Positions 17,470 to 26,530 of a stretch of DNA of 64,000 nucleotides are shown piece after piece (position 1 is the stretch's first letter; each line of letters begins with the position of its first letter). The notes beneath the pieces are model-generated. The model saw only the letters and a list, made by a program, of their open reading frames with translations. It ran no database searches and had not been told where the DNA came from. A program made the position numbers and the translations under genes. This stretch comes from Janthinobacterium silvisoli. Lineage in GTDB: Bacteria > Pseudomonadota > Gammaproteobacteria > Burkholderiales > Burkholderiaceae_D. The DNA lies in contig NZ_JACHCL010000004.1 of assembly GCF_014200725.1 (NCBI RefSeq), positions 62,001 to 126,000 of the forward strand. Reading direction: 5' to 3'.

Positions 17470-17919
17470 TTATTGTGCCAGATCGTTGTTTTTCTGCGCG
17501 CCCTTCTGCAGAGAATCGCGGATTTCGCGCAGCAGCACAATGTCTTCCGGCGTGACCGGTTCCGGCGCCGGCGCGGCAGGCGCGCTGCGGCGGGCCTTGT
17601 TCATCAGGCGTACCATCTGGAAGATGATGAAGGCGAGAATAATGAAGTTGAGCAAAATGGTGAGGAAATTACCGTAGGCTAAAACGGCACCTGCCTTTTT
17701 CGCTTCCACCAGGGTCATGCTGGTGGCCTGGCCATTCAAGGGCAGATAATAATTGGCGAAATCGAGGCCGCCGAAAATACGGCCGATCGGTGGCATGATC
17801 ACGTCTTGCACCAGCGAGTCGACAATCTTGCCGAAGGCGCCGCCGATAATGACACCGACTGCCAGGTCGACGACATTGCCCTTCATTGCAAATTCTTTAA
17901 ATTCTTGCATCATTGCCAT
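17470..17919 (-). CDS. mscL: Large-conductance mechanosensitive channel MscL
   Basis: Homopentameric inner-membrane emergency valve opened by membrane tension, 149 residues. N-terminal amphipathic [20 protein letters not shown] begins TM1, TM2 is [20 protein letters not shown], and the C-terminal charged helix contains [14 protein letters not shown], the usual MscL ending. The second ATG pair at the start leaves a few residues of uncertainty. Confidence 0.96.
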   Translation of the reverse strand: MAMMQEFKEFAMKGNVVDLAVGVIIGGAFGKIVDSLVQDVIMPPIGRIFGGLDFANYYLPLNGQATSMTLVEAKKAGAVLAYGNFLTILLNFIILAFIIFQMVRLMNKARRSAPAAPAPEPVTPEDIVLLREIRDSLQKGAQKNNDLAQ

Positions 17920-18334
17920 GAATTATTCTCCTTCGGGTAGATATAAAAAACATGCCGATCATACTATTGATTCATATCATCACCAACTTGCGGTTGTGTG
18001 CGCGAACAATTCCGGCATGCTGCAGCGCACATAGTTCAAAAGAACTAGCCACTGCCTGCAAAAGTATATAAATTATGGTACAGGCAACGTTTATCTTTAA
18101 TTCGTTGTTTGCTTCACTTATAATTTGCGGTTGCCAGAGGCGGCTTTTGCACTTCAGGCACATCAACAAAAAACCGGCACGGGCTGCAATATTGCCCGAA
18201 GTTCCGCAGAGATGTTGCCACTTTACCGGACAAAGAGACGGCCTGGGGCAAGCGATGGGAAAGCGCTTCGGCAGCGTACTTTTCGCGGGTGCCACTCATA
18301 ATAAAGATTCGCATTTTGACTGATTGGGGTTTGC
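17920..18334. promoter_or_regulatory. Divergent intergenic region mscL / petA
   Basis: A 415-bp stretch without a convincing gene. A candidate sigma-70 promoter for petABC reads TTTAAT (18097-18102), 17-bp spacer, TATAAT (18120-18125), about 210 bp ahead of petA; the -10 is consensus, the -35 weak. Short open frames here lack ribosome sites and family features. The mscL promoter must lie at the left end but is not clear by eye. Confidence 0.4.
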
Positions 18335-18943
18335 ATGAGTAACGAAAAGCAGGTCGATTCAGGCCGTCGCGGCTTGCTCGTCGCCACGTGCGCGGCGGGC
18401 AGTGTCGTTGGTTTGGCCACCGCGGGAGCCTTGGTAAGCACCTTCCAGCCGTCGGAGCGCGCGAAAGCCGCCGGCGCGCCGGTCGAAGTAGATATCACCA
18501 CCTTGCAACCAGGCGAAATGCGCACCGTCGAATGGCGCGGCAAGCCGGTCTGGATACTGAAGCGCACCCCGGAGATGGTCGCTTCCCTCAAAAATACGGA
18601 CGACAAAGTCGCCGACGCCAACTCGCAACGCAACCCCGACGAATTCACGCCACCGTACTGCATGAATGAATGGCGTTCGATCAAACCTGAAATCCTGGTC
18701 GCCGTCGGTATCTGTACCCACCTCGGCTGCTCCCCTTCCTCGAAATTTACCCCCGGACCGCAACCGTCACTACCCGATGACTGGCAAGGCGGCTTCCTCT
18801 GTCCTTGCCATGGCTCCACCTTCGACATGGCCGGCCGCGTGTTCAAGAACAAGCCCGCCCCGGACAACCTGCAAGTGCCGCGCCATATGTATGTGAGCGA
18901 CACCAAATTGCTGATAGGTAAAGACGAGAAAGGCGAGGCTTGA
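18335..18943 (+). CDS. petA: Ubiquinol-cytochrome c reductase Rieske iron-sulfur subunit
   Basis: Rieske protein of the bc1 complex, 202 residues, carrying electrons from ubiquinol to cytochrome c1 at the periplasmic face. A twin-arginine motif (SGRRGLL) precedes the single membrane helix (about 13-35). The 2Fe-2S ligands are in CTHLGC (Cys127, His129; Cys132 forms the disulfide) and CPCHGS (Cys156, His159; Cys158 disulfide). Followed two bases later by petB. Confidence 0.97.
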   Translation: MSNEKQVDSGRRGLLVATCAAGSVVGLATAGALVSTFQPSERAKAAGAPVEVDITTLQPGEMRTVEWRGKPVWILKRTPEMVASLKNTDDKVADANSQRNPDEFTPPYCMNEWRSIKPEILVAVGICTHLGCSPSSKFTPGPQPSLPDDWQGGFLCPCHGSTFDMAGRVFKNKPAPDNLQVPRHMYVSDTKLLIGKDEKGEA

Positions 18944-18945
18944 TC

Positions 18946-20358
18946 ATGGCAGCTTTTAAAGAAACCAAACTCCCTCCCGACGCCCCCGTGGCCCAAAAAG
19001 CACTAGGCTGGGTTGACGATCGCTTCCCCCTCTCCAAGCTGTGGAATGATCAATGGGGCAAATACTACGCCCCGAAAAACTTCAATTTCTGGTACATCTT
19101 CGGCTCGCTGGCCATGCTGGTGCTGGTCTTGCAGATCGTCACCGGCATCTTCCTGACCATGCACTACAAGCCCGATGCGGCGCTGGCCTTCAATTCGGTC
19201 GAGTACATCATGCGCGAAGTGCCGTGGGGCTGGCTGGTGCGCTATATGCACTCGACCGGCGCCTCGGCCTTTTTCATTATTGTCTACCTGCACATGACGC
19301 GCGGCCTGCTGTACGGCTCCTACCGCAAGCCCCGTGAACTGATCTGGCTGTTCGGCTTCGCCATCTTTTTGTGCCTGATGGCCGAAGCGTTCTTCGGCTA
19401 TTTGCTGCCATGGGGCCAGATGTCGTACTGGGGCGCACAGGTGATCGTCAACCTGTTTGGCGCGATTCCCCTGATCGGCCCGGACCTGTCGCTGTGGATA
19501 CGCGGCGACTATGTGGTCTCCGACGCCACCCTGAACCGTTTCTTTGCCTTCCACGTGATCGCCATTCCGCTGGTGTTGCTGGGCCTGGTAGCTGCCCATT
19601 TGATCGCCCTGCACGAAGTCGGTTCCAGCAACCCGGACGGCATCGAAGTCAAAGAAACCCTGGGCGCCGATGGCCACCCGCTCGATTCGATCCCCTCGCA
19701 TCCTTACTACACGGTGCATGATCTGTTCGGCGTCTCGATCTTCCTGGTGCTGTTCAGCGCGGTAGTCTTCTTTGCGCCGGAAATGGGTGGTTACTTCCTG
19801 GAATACAACAACTTCCTGCCGGGCGACTCACTGAAGACCCCGCTGCATATCGCGCCGACCTGGTATTTCACGCCGTTCTATTCGGTGCTGCGCGCCACCA
19901 CAGCTGACTTCATGTATGTGCTGATGGCTGCCGTGGCCGCCTACGTGGTATTCATCTGGCTCAAGTCGCGTTTGTCGACCACCGTCAAATCCATCATCGC
20001 CGTGATCGCCTTGCTGGCCATCGTCGGCATGCTGCCGCAAGTGCTCGATGCGAAATTCTGGGGCGTGGTGTTCTTTGGCGGTTCCGTGGTGATCCTCGCT
20101 TTCCTGCCATGGCTGGACCATTCGCCGGTGAAATCGATACGCTACCGTCCAGACTGGCACAAATATGTGTACGCCCTGTTCGGCCTGTCGTTCCTGACCC
20201 TGGGCTACCTGGGCACCCAGCCGCCAACGGATGCCAAGACCATCGTTTCACAAGTGTGCACCCTGTTTTACTTCAGCTTTTTCCTGCTGATGCCATGGTG
20301 GAGTGCAATGGGCAAGTTCAAGACCGTGCCGTCGCGTGTGACGTTTCACCCGCACTAA
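18946..20358 (+). CDS. petB: Ubiquinol-cytochrome c reductase cytochrome b subunit
   Basis: Multi-helix inner-membrane subunit holding haems bL and bH and the two quinone sites, 470 residues. Visible signatures: [19 protein letters not shown], the first haem-histidine helix [39 protein letters not shown], the second histidine pair in [19 protein letters not shown], and the Qo motif as PDNxP-like [16 protein letters not shown]. The C-terminal extra helices make it longer than mitochondrial cytochrome b, usual for betaproteobacteria. The ATG at 18946 follows the petA stop directly; an in-frame TTG upstream overlapping petA is rejected. Confidence 0.97.
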   Translation: MAAFKETKLPPDAPVAQKALGWVDDRFPLSKLWNDQWGKYYAPKNFNFWYIFGSLAMLVLVLQIVTGIFLTMHYKPDAALAFNSVEYIMREVPWGWLVRYMHSTGASAFFIIVYLHMTRGLLYGSYRKPRELIWLFGFAIFLCLMAEAFFGYLLPWGQMSYWGAQVIVNLFGAIPLIGPDLSLWIRGDYVVSDATLNRFFAFHVIAIPLVLLGLVAAHLIALHEVGSSNPDGIEVKETLGADGHPLDSIPSHPYYTVHDLFGVSIFLVLFSAVVFFAPEMGGYFLEYNNFLPGDSLKTPLHIAPTWYFTPFYSVLRATTADFMYVLMAAVAAYVVFIWLKSRLSTTVKSIIAVIALLAIVGMLPQVLDAKFWGVVFFGGSVVILAFLPWLDHSPVKSIRYRPDWHKYVYALFGLSFLTLGYLGTQPPTDAKTIVSQVCTLFYFSFFLLMPWWSAMGKFKTVPSRVTFHPH

Positions 20359-20390
20359 GCCGATCCCACGCCATGCTCAAAGGACCTCAC

Positions 20391-21155
20391 ATGAAGATTG
20401 CAAAAAAACTGCTCGCCATCCTGGCATTCGTGCCCGCCATGGCATTCGCCAGCGAAGACGGCTTCCCGCTCGATAAGGCGCCCGACCGTTCGACCAATCT
20501 GGCAGCGCTGCAACATGGCGCCAAATTGTTCATCAACCATTGCTTAAATTGCCACTCCGCCGTGTCGATGCGCTACAACCGCCTGAAAGACCTGGGCTTG
20601 ACGGAAGACCAGATCAAGAAGAATCTGTTGTTTACCGGTGATAAAGTAGGCGACCTGATGACAACCAGCCTGGCGCCGCAGGATGCCAAGGCGTTTTTTG
20701 GCGTCGTTCCGCCCGATTTGTCGGTAATTTCACGCGCAAAATCATCTTCCGGTGGCACAGGCGGCGACTACCTGTATACTTACCTGCGTACGTTCTATAA
20801 AGACGACACTCGTCCGACCGGCTGGAATAACATGGTCGTGCCGAATGTTGCCATGCCGCATGTGTTATGGGAGTTGCAAGGTATCCAGACTGCCAAGTTC
20901 GTGGAAGAGAATGATCCGCACGAAGCGGGCAAGAAAATCCACAAATTTGTCGGCTTCGAGCAAGTCAAGCCAGGCACGTTGAACAAGATCGAGTATGACA
21001 CTGCGGTGGCCGACCTGGTCGGCTACATGGAGTGGATGGCCGAACCGGCACAGCAAACGCGCAAACGCCTGGGCGTATGGGTGTTGCTGTTCCTGTCGGT
21101 TTTCGCTCTGCTGGCATGGCGCCTTAACGCGTCGTTCTGGAAGGAAGTCAAATAA
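20391..21155 (+). CDS. petC: Cytochrome c1
   Basis: Membrane-anchored c-type cytochrome of the bc1 complex, 254 residues. Signal peptide 1-20 (MAFA cleavage). Haem c site CLNCH (Cys51, Cys54, His55), followed by SAVSMRYNRL typical of c1; the distal Met is expected in NVAMPHVLWELQG. A C-terminal helix (LGVWVLLFLSVFALLAWRL) anchors it. The start at 20391 has AAAGGA upstream; an in-frame ATG six codons earlier (20373) is less likely. Confidence 0.95.
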   Translation: MKIAKKLLAILAFVPAMAFASEDGFPLDKAPDRSTNLAALQHGAKLFINHCLNCHSAVSMRYNRLKDLGLTEDQIKKNLLFTGDKVGDLMTTSLAPQDAKAFFGVVPPDLSVISRAKSSSGGTGGDYLYTYLRTFYKDDTRPTGWNNMVVPNVAMPHVLWELQGIQTAKFVEENDPHEAGKKIHKFVGFEQVKPGTLNKIEYDTAVADLVGYMEWMAEPAQQTRKRLGVWVLLFLSVFALLAWRLNASFWKEVK

Positions 21156-21158
21156 GTG

Positions 21159-21192
21159 AGGCGCCGGCCGAAAGCCGGTCGGTGCCTGTTTC
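21159..21192 (+). terminator. Probable terminator after petC
   Basis: Twelve-base-pair stem (two G-U pairs) from 21159-21170 and 21176-21187, loop AAAGC, followed by GTTTCTG. It separates petABC from sspA; the short U-tract may allow some read-through. Confidence 0.5.
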
Positions 21193-21275
21193 TGCGTTGT
21201 CCGCACGAGTGGACAAGCGACCTGGGGTGAGCCGTTCGCGGCTTCACCCCCTTTGTTTCTAAGGAACTATAAAAA

Positions 21276-21887
21276 ATGATGGTTCTCTATTCGGGTACAA
21301 CCTGCCCATTTTCGCAACGCTGCCGCCTGGTCCTGTTTGAAAAAGGCATGGACTTCGAAGTGCGCGACGTCGACCTGTTCAACAAACCGGAAGACATTTC
21401 GACCATGAACCCGTACGGCCAGGTCCCTATCCTGGTCGAACGCGAATTGATCTTGTATGAATCGAACATCATCAACGAGTACATCGATGAGCGCTTCCCG
21501 CATCCGCAACTGATGCCGGCCGATCCGCTGATGCGTGCCCGCGCGCGCCTGATGCTGTTCAACTTCGAAAAAGAGCTGTTCGTGCACGTGCACGTGCTGG
21601 AAAGCGAACGCGCCAAGAGCAACGACAAGAGCCACGACAAGGCCCGCGCAGAAATCCGCGACCGCCTGACGACCCTGGCGCCGCTGTTCCTGAAAAACAA
21701 GTACATGCTGGGCGACGAATTCTCGATGCTCGACGTGGCTGTTGCGCCGCTGCTGTGGCGCCTGGACCACTACGGCATCGAACTGTCGAAAACGGCAGCC
21801 CCGCTGATGAAATACGCCGAACGCATCTTCTCGCGTCCAGCCTACATCGAAGCGCTGACGCCTTCGGAAAAGGTTATGCGCCGTTAA
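21276..21887 (+). CDS. sspA: Stringent starvation protein A (GST fold)
   Basis: RNA-polymerase-associated protein with a glutathione-S-transferase fold, 203 residues. The thioredoxin-like part begins MVLYSGTTCPFSQRCRLVLF, followed by DVDLFNKPEDISTMNPYGQVP and the ELILYESNIINEYIDERFPHP region that is near-invariant in SspA. It modulates transcription under starvation in E. coli; position after petABC and before sspB is the normal betaproteobacterial arrangement. The start has AAGGAAC upstream at 21260. Confidence 0.95.
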   Translation: MMVLYSGTTCPFSQRCRLVLFEKGMDFEVRDVDLFNKPEDISTMNPYGQVPILVERELILYESNIINEYIDERFPHPQLMPADPLMRARARLMLFNFEKELFVHVHVLESERAKSNDKSHDKARAEIRDRLTTLAPLFLKNKYMLGDEFSMLDVAVAPLLWRLDHYGIELSKTAAPLMKYAERIFSRPAYIEALTPSEKVMRR

Positions 21888-21894
21888 GATATAC

Positions 21895-21924
21895 CCGGCA
21901 GGCAACGCTTGCCGGTTTATTTTG
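21895..21924 (+). terminator. Probable terminator after sspA
   Basis: Stem CCGGCA / TGCCGG with a nine-base loop, followed by TTTATTTTG. An alternative inner pairing GGCAA / TTGCC exists within the loop region. Confidence 0.55.
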
Positions 21925-22020
21925 CAGCAATGACTTTTGCGCTAGTTGCTCTGTCTCATTGAAGTACCGGTGCGCCCGCCTCATGCCTGATGGGGGCGCT
22001 CCCGCCTCACCGTACCTATC

Positions 22021-22533
22021 ATGTCTGAAATCTCAACCAAACCTTATATGCTGCGCGCCATCTATGAGTGGTGCACCGACAGCGGCTACACGCCCTATCT
22101 CGCGGTCAAAGTCGATTCGCGCACCACGGTACCGATGGAATACGTGAAAAAAGGCGAGATCGTGCTCAACATCAGCTTCGGCGCCACCAGCGGCCTGAAG
22201 ATGGACAACGACGCGATCCGTTTCCACGCCCGCTTTGGCGGCGTTTCGCGCGAAATCTATGTGCCGGTCGACAATGTGATGGCCATCTACGCCAACGAAA
22301 ACGGCCAGGGCATGGCCTTCGAACCCGTGCTCGGCAACGACGACCCGGACGCCAGCCCCACCAACAGCCCCGCCTCGGCCGACGCCCCGCCGCCACCGCC
22401 AGCCCCCGTGGCCAGCGTGCCGACCCTGTCGTCGGTGCCGACTAGCTCCCCCGAACAGCGCGACTCCAACACGCCTGGTGATGACGAACCACCAAAAAAA
22501 GGCGGCCGGCCGACCCTGACACGCATTAAATAG
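22021..22533 (+). CDS. sspB: ClpXP protease specificity-enhancing factor SspB
   Basis: Adaptor that delivers ssrA-tagged proteins to ClpXP, 170 residues. The substrate-binding domain is at about 1-105 (KPYMLRAIYEWCTDSGYTPY, then GEIVLNISFGATSGLKM and RFGGVSREIYVPVDNVMAIY). A Pro/Ala/Ser-rich linker follows, and the C-terminal GRPTLTRIK resembles the ClpX-binding tail. The tRNA-Thr gene starts 26 bp after its stop. Confidence 0.94.
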   Translation: MSEISTKPYMLRAIYEWCTDSGYTPYLAVKVDSRTTVPMEYVKKGEIVLNISFGATSGLKMDNDAIRFHARFGGVSREIYVPVDNVMAIYANENGQGMAFEPVLGNDDPDASPTNSPASADAPPPPPAPVASVPTLSSVPTSSPEQRDSNTPGDDEPPKKGGRPTLTRIK

Positions 22534-22559
22534 CGTATAATTCGCAACGCGCAGTTTTT

Positions 22560-22635
<76 letters not shown>

Positions 22636-22646
22636 GAATTATGGAA

Positions 22647-22677
22647 GGGCTTACAGAGATGTAAGCCCTTTTTGTTT
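22647..22677 (+). terminator. Rho-independent terminator after tRNA-Thr
   Basis: Eight-base-pair perfect stem GGGCTTAC / GTAAGCCC, loop AGAGAT, followed by TTTTTGTTTT. It closes the tRNA transcript and lies just before the end of the convergent histidine-kinase gene. Confidence 0.85.
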
Positions 22678-22681
22678 TGGC

Positions 22682-24010
22682 TCAGTTTTTTATGGGCAGA
22701 GCCAAGCTGGCCTCCAAGCCGCCCTCCGCCCGTGGCTTGAGCTCTATTGCTCCTCCGAAGCGGTCGGCAATCGCTGCCACGATAGACAGGCCCAGGCCGC
22801 TGCCCTGGCCAGACCCGCGCCGCCAGAAGCGCTGCTTGACCATGGCCAGTTCTTCCGCGCTGAGGCCGCCGCCTTGATCGAGCACGCGGAACACACACGT
22901 GTTTCCGGCCAACTGCATTTCCAGCGCAATGTCTTGCTCTGCCGGCGTATGGCGTAGCGCGTTGTCGAGCAGATTACGCAATGCGGTAATGGCCAGGGCT
23001 TGCGGCACCGCCAATGGCGCCGACTTGCCTGCGCGCTTGAAAACGATACGGGCGGGTGCATTGCTACTGGCGCTGGCGTCACGGATGGCCAGCCGCGCCA
23101 CTTCTTCAGCATCGGCAAGCTTGCCATCGTCCCAGGAGAAGGGGCCTTCAATTTGCGACAGCGTCAGCAATTGGTCCAGTGTGCGCTGCAGCCGGGCGAC
23201 GCCTTCCTCGGCGTAGTCCAGCGCGAGCGCAGCGTCCTTGCCTTGCGTGATACGCGTCACCTGCAAATGCGTCTTGATGGCAGTGAGCGGGGTCCGGAGT
23301 TCATGCGCGGCATCGCTCGTGAAGCGGCGCTCACGGTGGATGGTGACATGCACCCGTTGCAATAATGCATTCAGGGTGCTTACCAAGGGCATCAGGTCAC
23401 GCGACATTGCCCGCTCGGGTATCGGCGTCATGGTTTCCGGCGTGCGCCTGGCAAGTGCCTGCCGCAGCCGCTCCAGCGGTAACAAGCCACTTTTCACGCC
23501 CAGCCACAGGACGATCAAGCTGCCTATCATGGCAACGACAAATGGCACGACTGCCGCAATCGCCACATTTTGCAACAGCAAATCGCGCTCGGCCAGGCGA
23601 TCGGCGGTAGTCACGCGCAAGCTGTCGGTTTCAAACGTATAGCTGCGCCAGCGTTCGCCCTTGATCACACGTTCGGAATAGCCGGGCTTGCGCATCGCGA
23701 CAGCGTCCACGGTTGCTCCCGGCGTGCGCATGATCACATCGCCGCGCAAAGAAGTAATCTGGCAGTCGAAGCCCTTGGCCATGGACGGCATGCTCAATGC
23801 GGATTTATCCTGCGTGTGGCTGCGTCCGTCCCAGGCGGCAGGATTCTGGGACATCAGTCCGGCGACCATTTGCGCCGACATCGCCAGCCGCTGGTCCAGC
23901 GTCTGGTGTACTTCATCGTCCAGGCTGCGCAACATCCATATTGCAACGGCGCCCCACAACAGGCTCAGCGAAATCCCGATGAGCAACAACAGCCGCAGCC
24001 GCAAGCTCAT
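22682..24010 (-). CDS. Two-component sensor histidine kinase (QseC/TctE type)
   Basis: Inner-membrane sensor kinase, 442 residues. TM1 about 7-28, a periplasmic region of about 120 residues, TM2 about 148-170, then HAMP-like linker. The phosphoacceptor is His236 in AHELRTPLTA. The ATP-binding domain shows the N-box (LRNLLDNALRHTP), the G1 box (VLDQGGGLS) and G2 (GSGLGLSIV). The start overlaps the response-regulator stop by ATGA. The stimulus is unknown; the divergent dsb genes suggest envelope redox or metal stress (inference). Confidence 0.9.
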   Translation of the reverse strand: MSLRLRLLLLIGISLSLLWGAVAIWMLRSLDDEVHQTLDQRLAMSAQMVAGLMSQNPAAWDGRSHTQDKSALSMPSMAKGFDCQITSLRGDVIMRTPGATVDAVAMRKPGYSERVIKGERWRSYTFETDSLRVTTADRLAERDLLLQNVAIAAVVPFVVAMIGSLIVLWLGVKSGLLPLERLRQALARRTPETMTPIPERAMSRDLMPLVSTLNALLQRVHVTIHRERRFTSDAAHELRTPLTAIKTHLQVTRITQGKDAALALDYAEEGVARLQRTLDQLLTLSQIEGPFSWDDGKLADAEEVARLAIRDASASSNAPARIVFKRAGKSAPLAVPQALAITALRNLLDNALRHTPAEQDIALEMQLAGNTCVFRVLDQGGGLSAEELAMVKQRFWRRGSGQGSGLGLSIVAAIADRFGGAIELKPRAEGGLEASLALPIKN

Positions 24011-24672
24011 GGCTTCACCGTGGAAATCTTGTAGCCAAGGCCGCGCACGGTTTCGATCAAGTCCGCACCGAGCTTGCGCCGCAAATGATGGACATGCACG
24101 CTGAGGGCGTTGCTTTCAATCTCTTCATTGAAATGATACAGACTGTCCCTCAACTGATCGGCGCTAAGAATGCGTCCGCTGGCGTGTAATAACGCTGCCA
24201 GCAGCGCCAGTTCGCGGCGCGACAAATCGACCGGTTGGCCGTGCAGAAAGACTGCGCCACTGCCGGGGTCCAGGCGCAAAGGGCCGTGTTCGATGATGTC
24301 GACGCTGCGTCCGGCAGCGCGCCGCAGCAAGGCGTGCAGGCGCGCCACCAGTTCATCGAGATCGAAAGGCTTGAGCAAGTAATCATCGGCGCCGGCACGC
24401 AGGCCAGCCACCCTGTCCTCGACGGCGTCGCGGGCGCTTAACACCAGTACCGGCAGCGCCATGCCCGCGGCGCGCAGGCGCGCCAGCAGGCGCATGCCAT
24501 CTTCATCCGGCAAACCGAGATCCAGGATGACGATGTCGCAATGCAAGGTGGCCAGCGCGGCTTCGGCCTGCGCCGCATTGCTCACGCCATCGGCCGTCAA
24601 GCCATGCGCACGCAAGCCGGCCAGGATGCCATGGGCGATCAATTCATCATCTTCTACCAGTAATACACGCAT
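24007..24672 (-). CDS. OmpR-family response regulator (QseB/PmrA type)
   Basis: DNA-binding response regulator of 221 residues. Receiver domain: acidic pair VEDDELIA, phosphoacceptor Asp51 (VILDLGLPDEDG), and Ser/Lys switch residues in LVLSARDAVEDRV and YLLKPFDL. The winged-helix domain ends LSVHVHHLRRKLGADLIETVRGLGYKI, typical of OmpR/PhoB. It is translated together with the kinase and faces dsbD across about 107 bp that hold an 11-bp-period direct repeat, the kind of site this subfamily binds. Confidence 0.92.
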   Translation of the reverse strand: MRVLLVEDDELIAHGILAGLRAHGLTADGVSNAAQAEAALATLHCDIVILDLGLPDEDGMRLLARLRAAGMALPVLVLSARDAVEDRVAGLRAGADDYLLKPFDLDELVARLHALLRRAAGRSVDIIEHGPLRLDPGSGAVFLHGQPVDLSRRELALLAALLHASGRILSADQLRDSLYHFNEEIESNALSVHVHHLRRKLGADLIETVRGLGYKISTVKP

Positions 24673-24720
24673 CGTGTTCCTCCATGCCGGCCATTATTTC
24701 AGTCGTAGATTATCGCATTG

Positions 24721-24736
24721 TTAACATAGCCTTAAC
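24721..24736. promoter_or_regulatory. Direct repeat, probable response-regulator site
   Basis: TTAAC-N6-TTAAC (24721-24725 and 24732-24736), period 11 bp, between the divergent response-regulator gene and dsbD. PmrA/QseB-type regulators bind CTTAA-like half-sites at this spacing, so it fits both autoregulation and control of dsbD. Assignment is inference from spacing and context. Confidence 0.55.
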
Positions 24737-24779
24737 CTGCATGGAACAGCATGAGAACCTGTCTTATTCGGAGTTGTCC

Positions 24780-26528
24780 ATGTCACGTATTTTGCGATAC
24801 CTATGGGTATTTTTATTACCGCTGCTGCTGGCAATACCCGCCCATGCCGAGAACAATTTTTTACCGCCGGAACAGGCGTTCAAGTTCAGCGCCGCCCAGG
24901 AAGATCAGGGGCGGGTTCGCCTGACCTGGCATATCAGCGAAGGGTATTACCTGTATCGCAAACAATTGACGGTAGCAGCGGAGCCTGCCGACAGCGCATT
25001 GCAGATGGTCTATCCCGCCGGCACGATGAAGACCGATGATTTCTTTGGCGAAAGCGAGGTCTACCACGACAGCGTCGAGCTGATCGTCAACGCCGCTGGC
25101 GCCCGTGCCTTGACAGTGGGCTGGCAAGGCTGCGCTGACGCCGGCCTGTGCTATCCGCCACAAAGCCAGACCATCGCCTTGCACGCGGCATCTGATGCAT
25201 CCAACGATGTGCGCGGCGAGGACCAGAGCATGGCCGATCGATTGTCACAGTCCAGCCTGGCCTGGATGCTGCTGGTGTTCTTCGGCCTGGGCTTGCTGAT
25301 GACGTTTACGCCTTGTGTACTGCCGATGATACCCATCTTGTCCAGCCTGATTGCCGGCAGCGGCGCCGGCCCCAGACGCGGCTTTATCCTGTCGCTGGCC
25401 TTTGTGCTGCCGATGGCCTTGACCTATGCCGTGTTTGGCGCGGCCGCGGCACTGGCTGGCGCCAATCTGCAGGCAATGCTGCAAAACCCATGGGTGCTCG
25501 GCGTGTTTGGCGCGATATTTGTCGCGCTGGCAATGGCAATGTTTGGTTTTTACGAGCTGCAGCTGCCATCGTTCCTGCGCAACCGGCTGGACCAGGCCAG
25601 CCAGGGCCAGCGCGGCGGCACGGTGCTCGGTGCCGGTGCGATGGGGGTGCTGTCGGCGTTGCTGGTTGGCCCCTGCATGACGGCTCCGCTGGCCGGCGCC
25701 CTGCTCTATATCGGCGACACCGGAAACGTCCTGGTCGGCGGTCTGGCCTTGCTGTTCATGGGCCTGGGCATGGGAGTGCCCCTGCTGCTGGTGGGCACCG
25801 TTGGCGCGAAACTCTTGCCGCGACCGGGCAACTGGATGAACCGCGTCAAGGCCTGCTTTGGCTTCATCTTGCTGGCCATGGCGATCTTGTTCGCCGCCCG
25901 CGTATTGCCGGGTTCCGTTACCCTGGCACTGTGGGGTGGCTTGCTGCTGTCATGCGCACTGAGCCTGTCCACGCTGGCGCAGCAGCTGGCCGTCGATGGC
26001 GGCCGCTTGCTGATGCGCTGCATCGCATTACTCATCGGCATTTGGGGCGGCATCATGGTCCTGGGCGCAGCCGCCGGCGGACACGACCCGCTGCAACCAC
26101 TGGCGTTTGCCTCCCGCGCCAGCACCAGCGGGAACGCCAGCGATACGCCGGACTTCATGCAGCGCTTTGCCACCGTCAAGTCGCCGCAGCAACTCGCTGC
26201 AGGCATCGCCGAAGCGGGCCGCAACGGACAATGGACCCTGGTCGATTTTTACGCTGACTGGTGTGTCTCCTGCAAGGCGATAGAGCGCGATGTGTTTTCC
26301 GATCCGCAGGTGCAACAGGCGCTGGGCGGCATGCGCTTGCTGCGGCCCGACATCACGGCCAACACTGCCGATGACGTCGCGATGCTGCGTGCATATCAGG
26401 CGTTTGGCGCGCCGACCATCCTCTTGATCGGTCCGGACGGCAAGGAGCATCGCGCCGAACGCATCATCGGCGAACTGAGCGCCGGCGAATTCCTTGCGCG
26501 CCTCAAACGCGCGCGGGACAGAGCCTGA
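24780..26528 (+). CDS. dsbD: Thiol:disulfide interchange protein DsbD
   Basis: Inner-membrane electron carrier moving reducing power from cytoplasmic thioredoxin to periplasmic partners, 582 residues. Signal peptide 1-23; DsbD-alpha domain about 24-135 with Cys118 and Cys124 (GCADAGLCYPP). A CcdA-like eight-helix core at about 165-430 has the redox cysteines in FTPCVLPMIP and VGPCMTAPL. The C-terminal thioredoxin-like gamma domain has DWCVSCKAIE. The ATG at 24780 gives the signal peptide and has GGAG upstream; an in-frame ATG earlier is rejected. First gene of a three-gene redox set. Confidence 0.95.
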   Translation: MSRILRYLWVFLLPLLLAIPAHAENNFLPPEQAFKFSAAQEDQGRVRLTWHISEGYYLYRKQLTVAAEPADSALQMVYPAGTMKTDDFFGESEVYHDSVELIVNAAGARALTVGWQGCADAGLCYPPQSQTIALHAASDASNDVRGEDQSMADRLSQSSLAWMLLVFFGLGLLMTFTPCVLPMIPILSSLIAGSGAGPRRGFILSLAFVLPMALTYAVFGAAAALAGANLQAMLQNPWVLGVFGAIFVALAMAMFGFYELQLPSFLRNRLDQASQGQRGGTVLGAGAMGVLSALLVGPCMTAPLAGALLYIGDTGNVLVGGLALLFMGLGMGVPLLLVGTVGAKLLPRPGNWMNRVKACFGFILLAMAILFAARVLPGSVTLALWGGLLLSCALSLSTLAQQLAVDGGRLLMRCIALLIGIWGGIMVLGAAAGGHDPLQPLAFASRASTSGNASDTPDFMQRFATVKSPQQLAAGIAEAGRNGQWTLVDFYADWCVSCKAIERDVFSDPQVQQALGGMRLLRPDITANTADDVAMLRAYQAFGAPTILLIGPDGKEHRAERIIGELSAGEFLARLKRARDRA

Positions 26529-26530
26529 TC

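Noticed and set aside
18075-18323. 82-codon plus-strand frame upstream of petA
   Set aside because: No Shine-Dalgarno, no recognisable domain, lies over the probable petA promoter.
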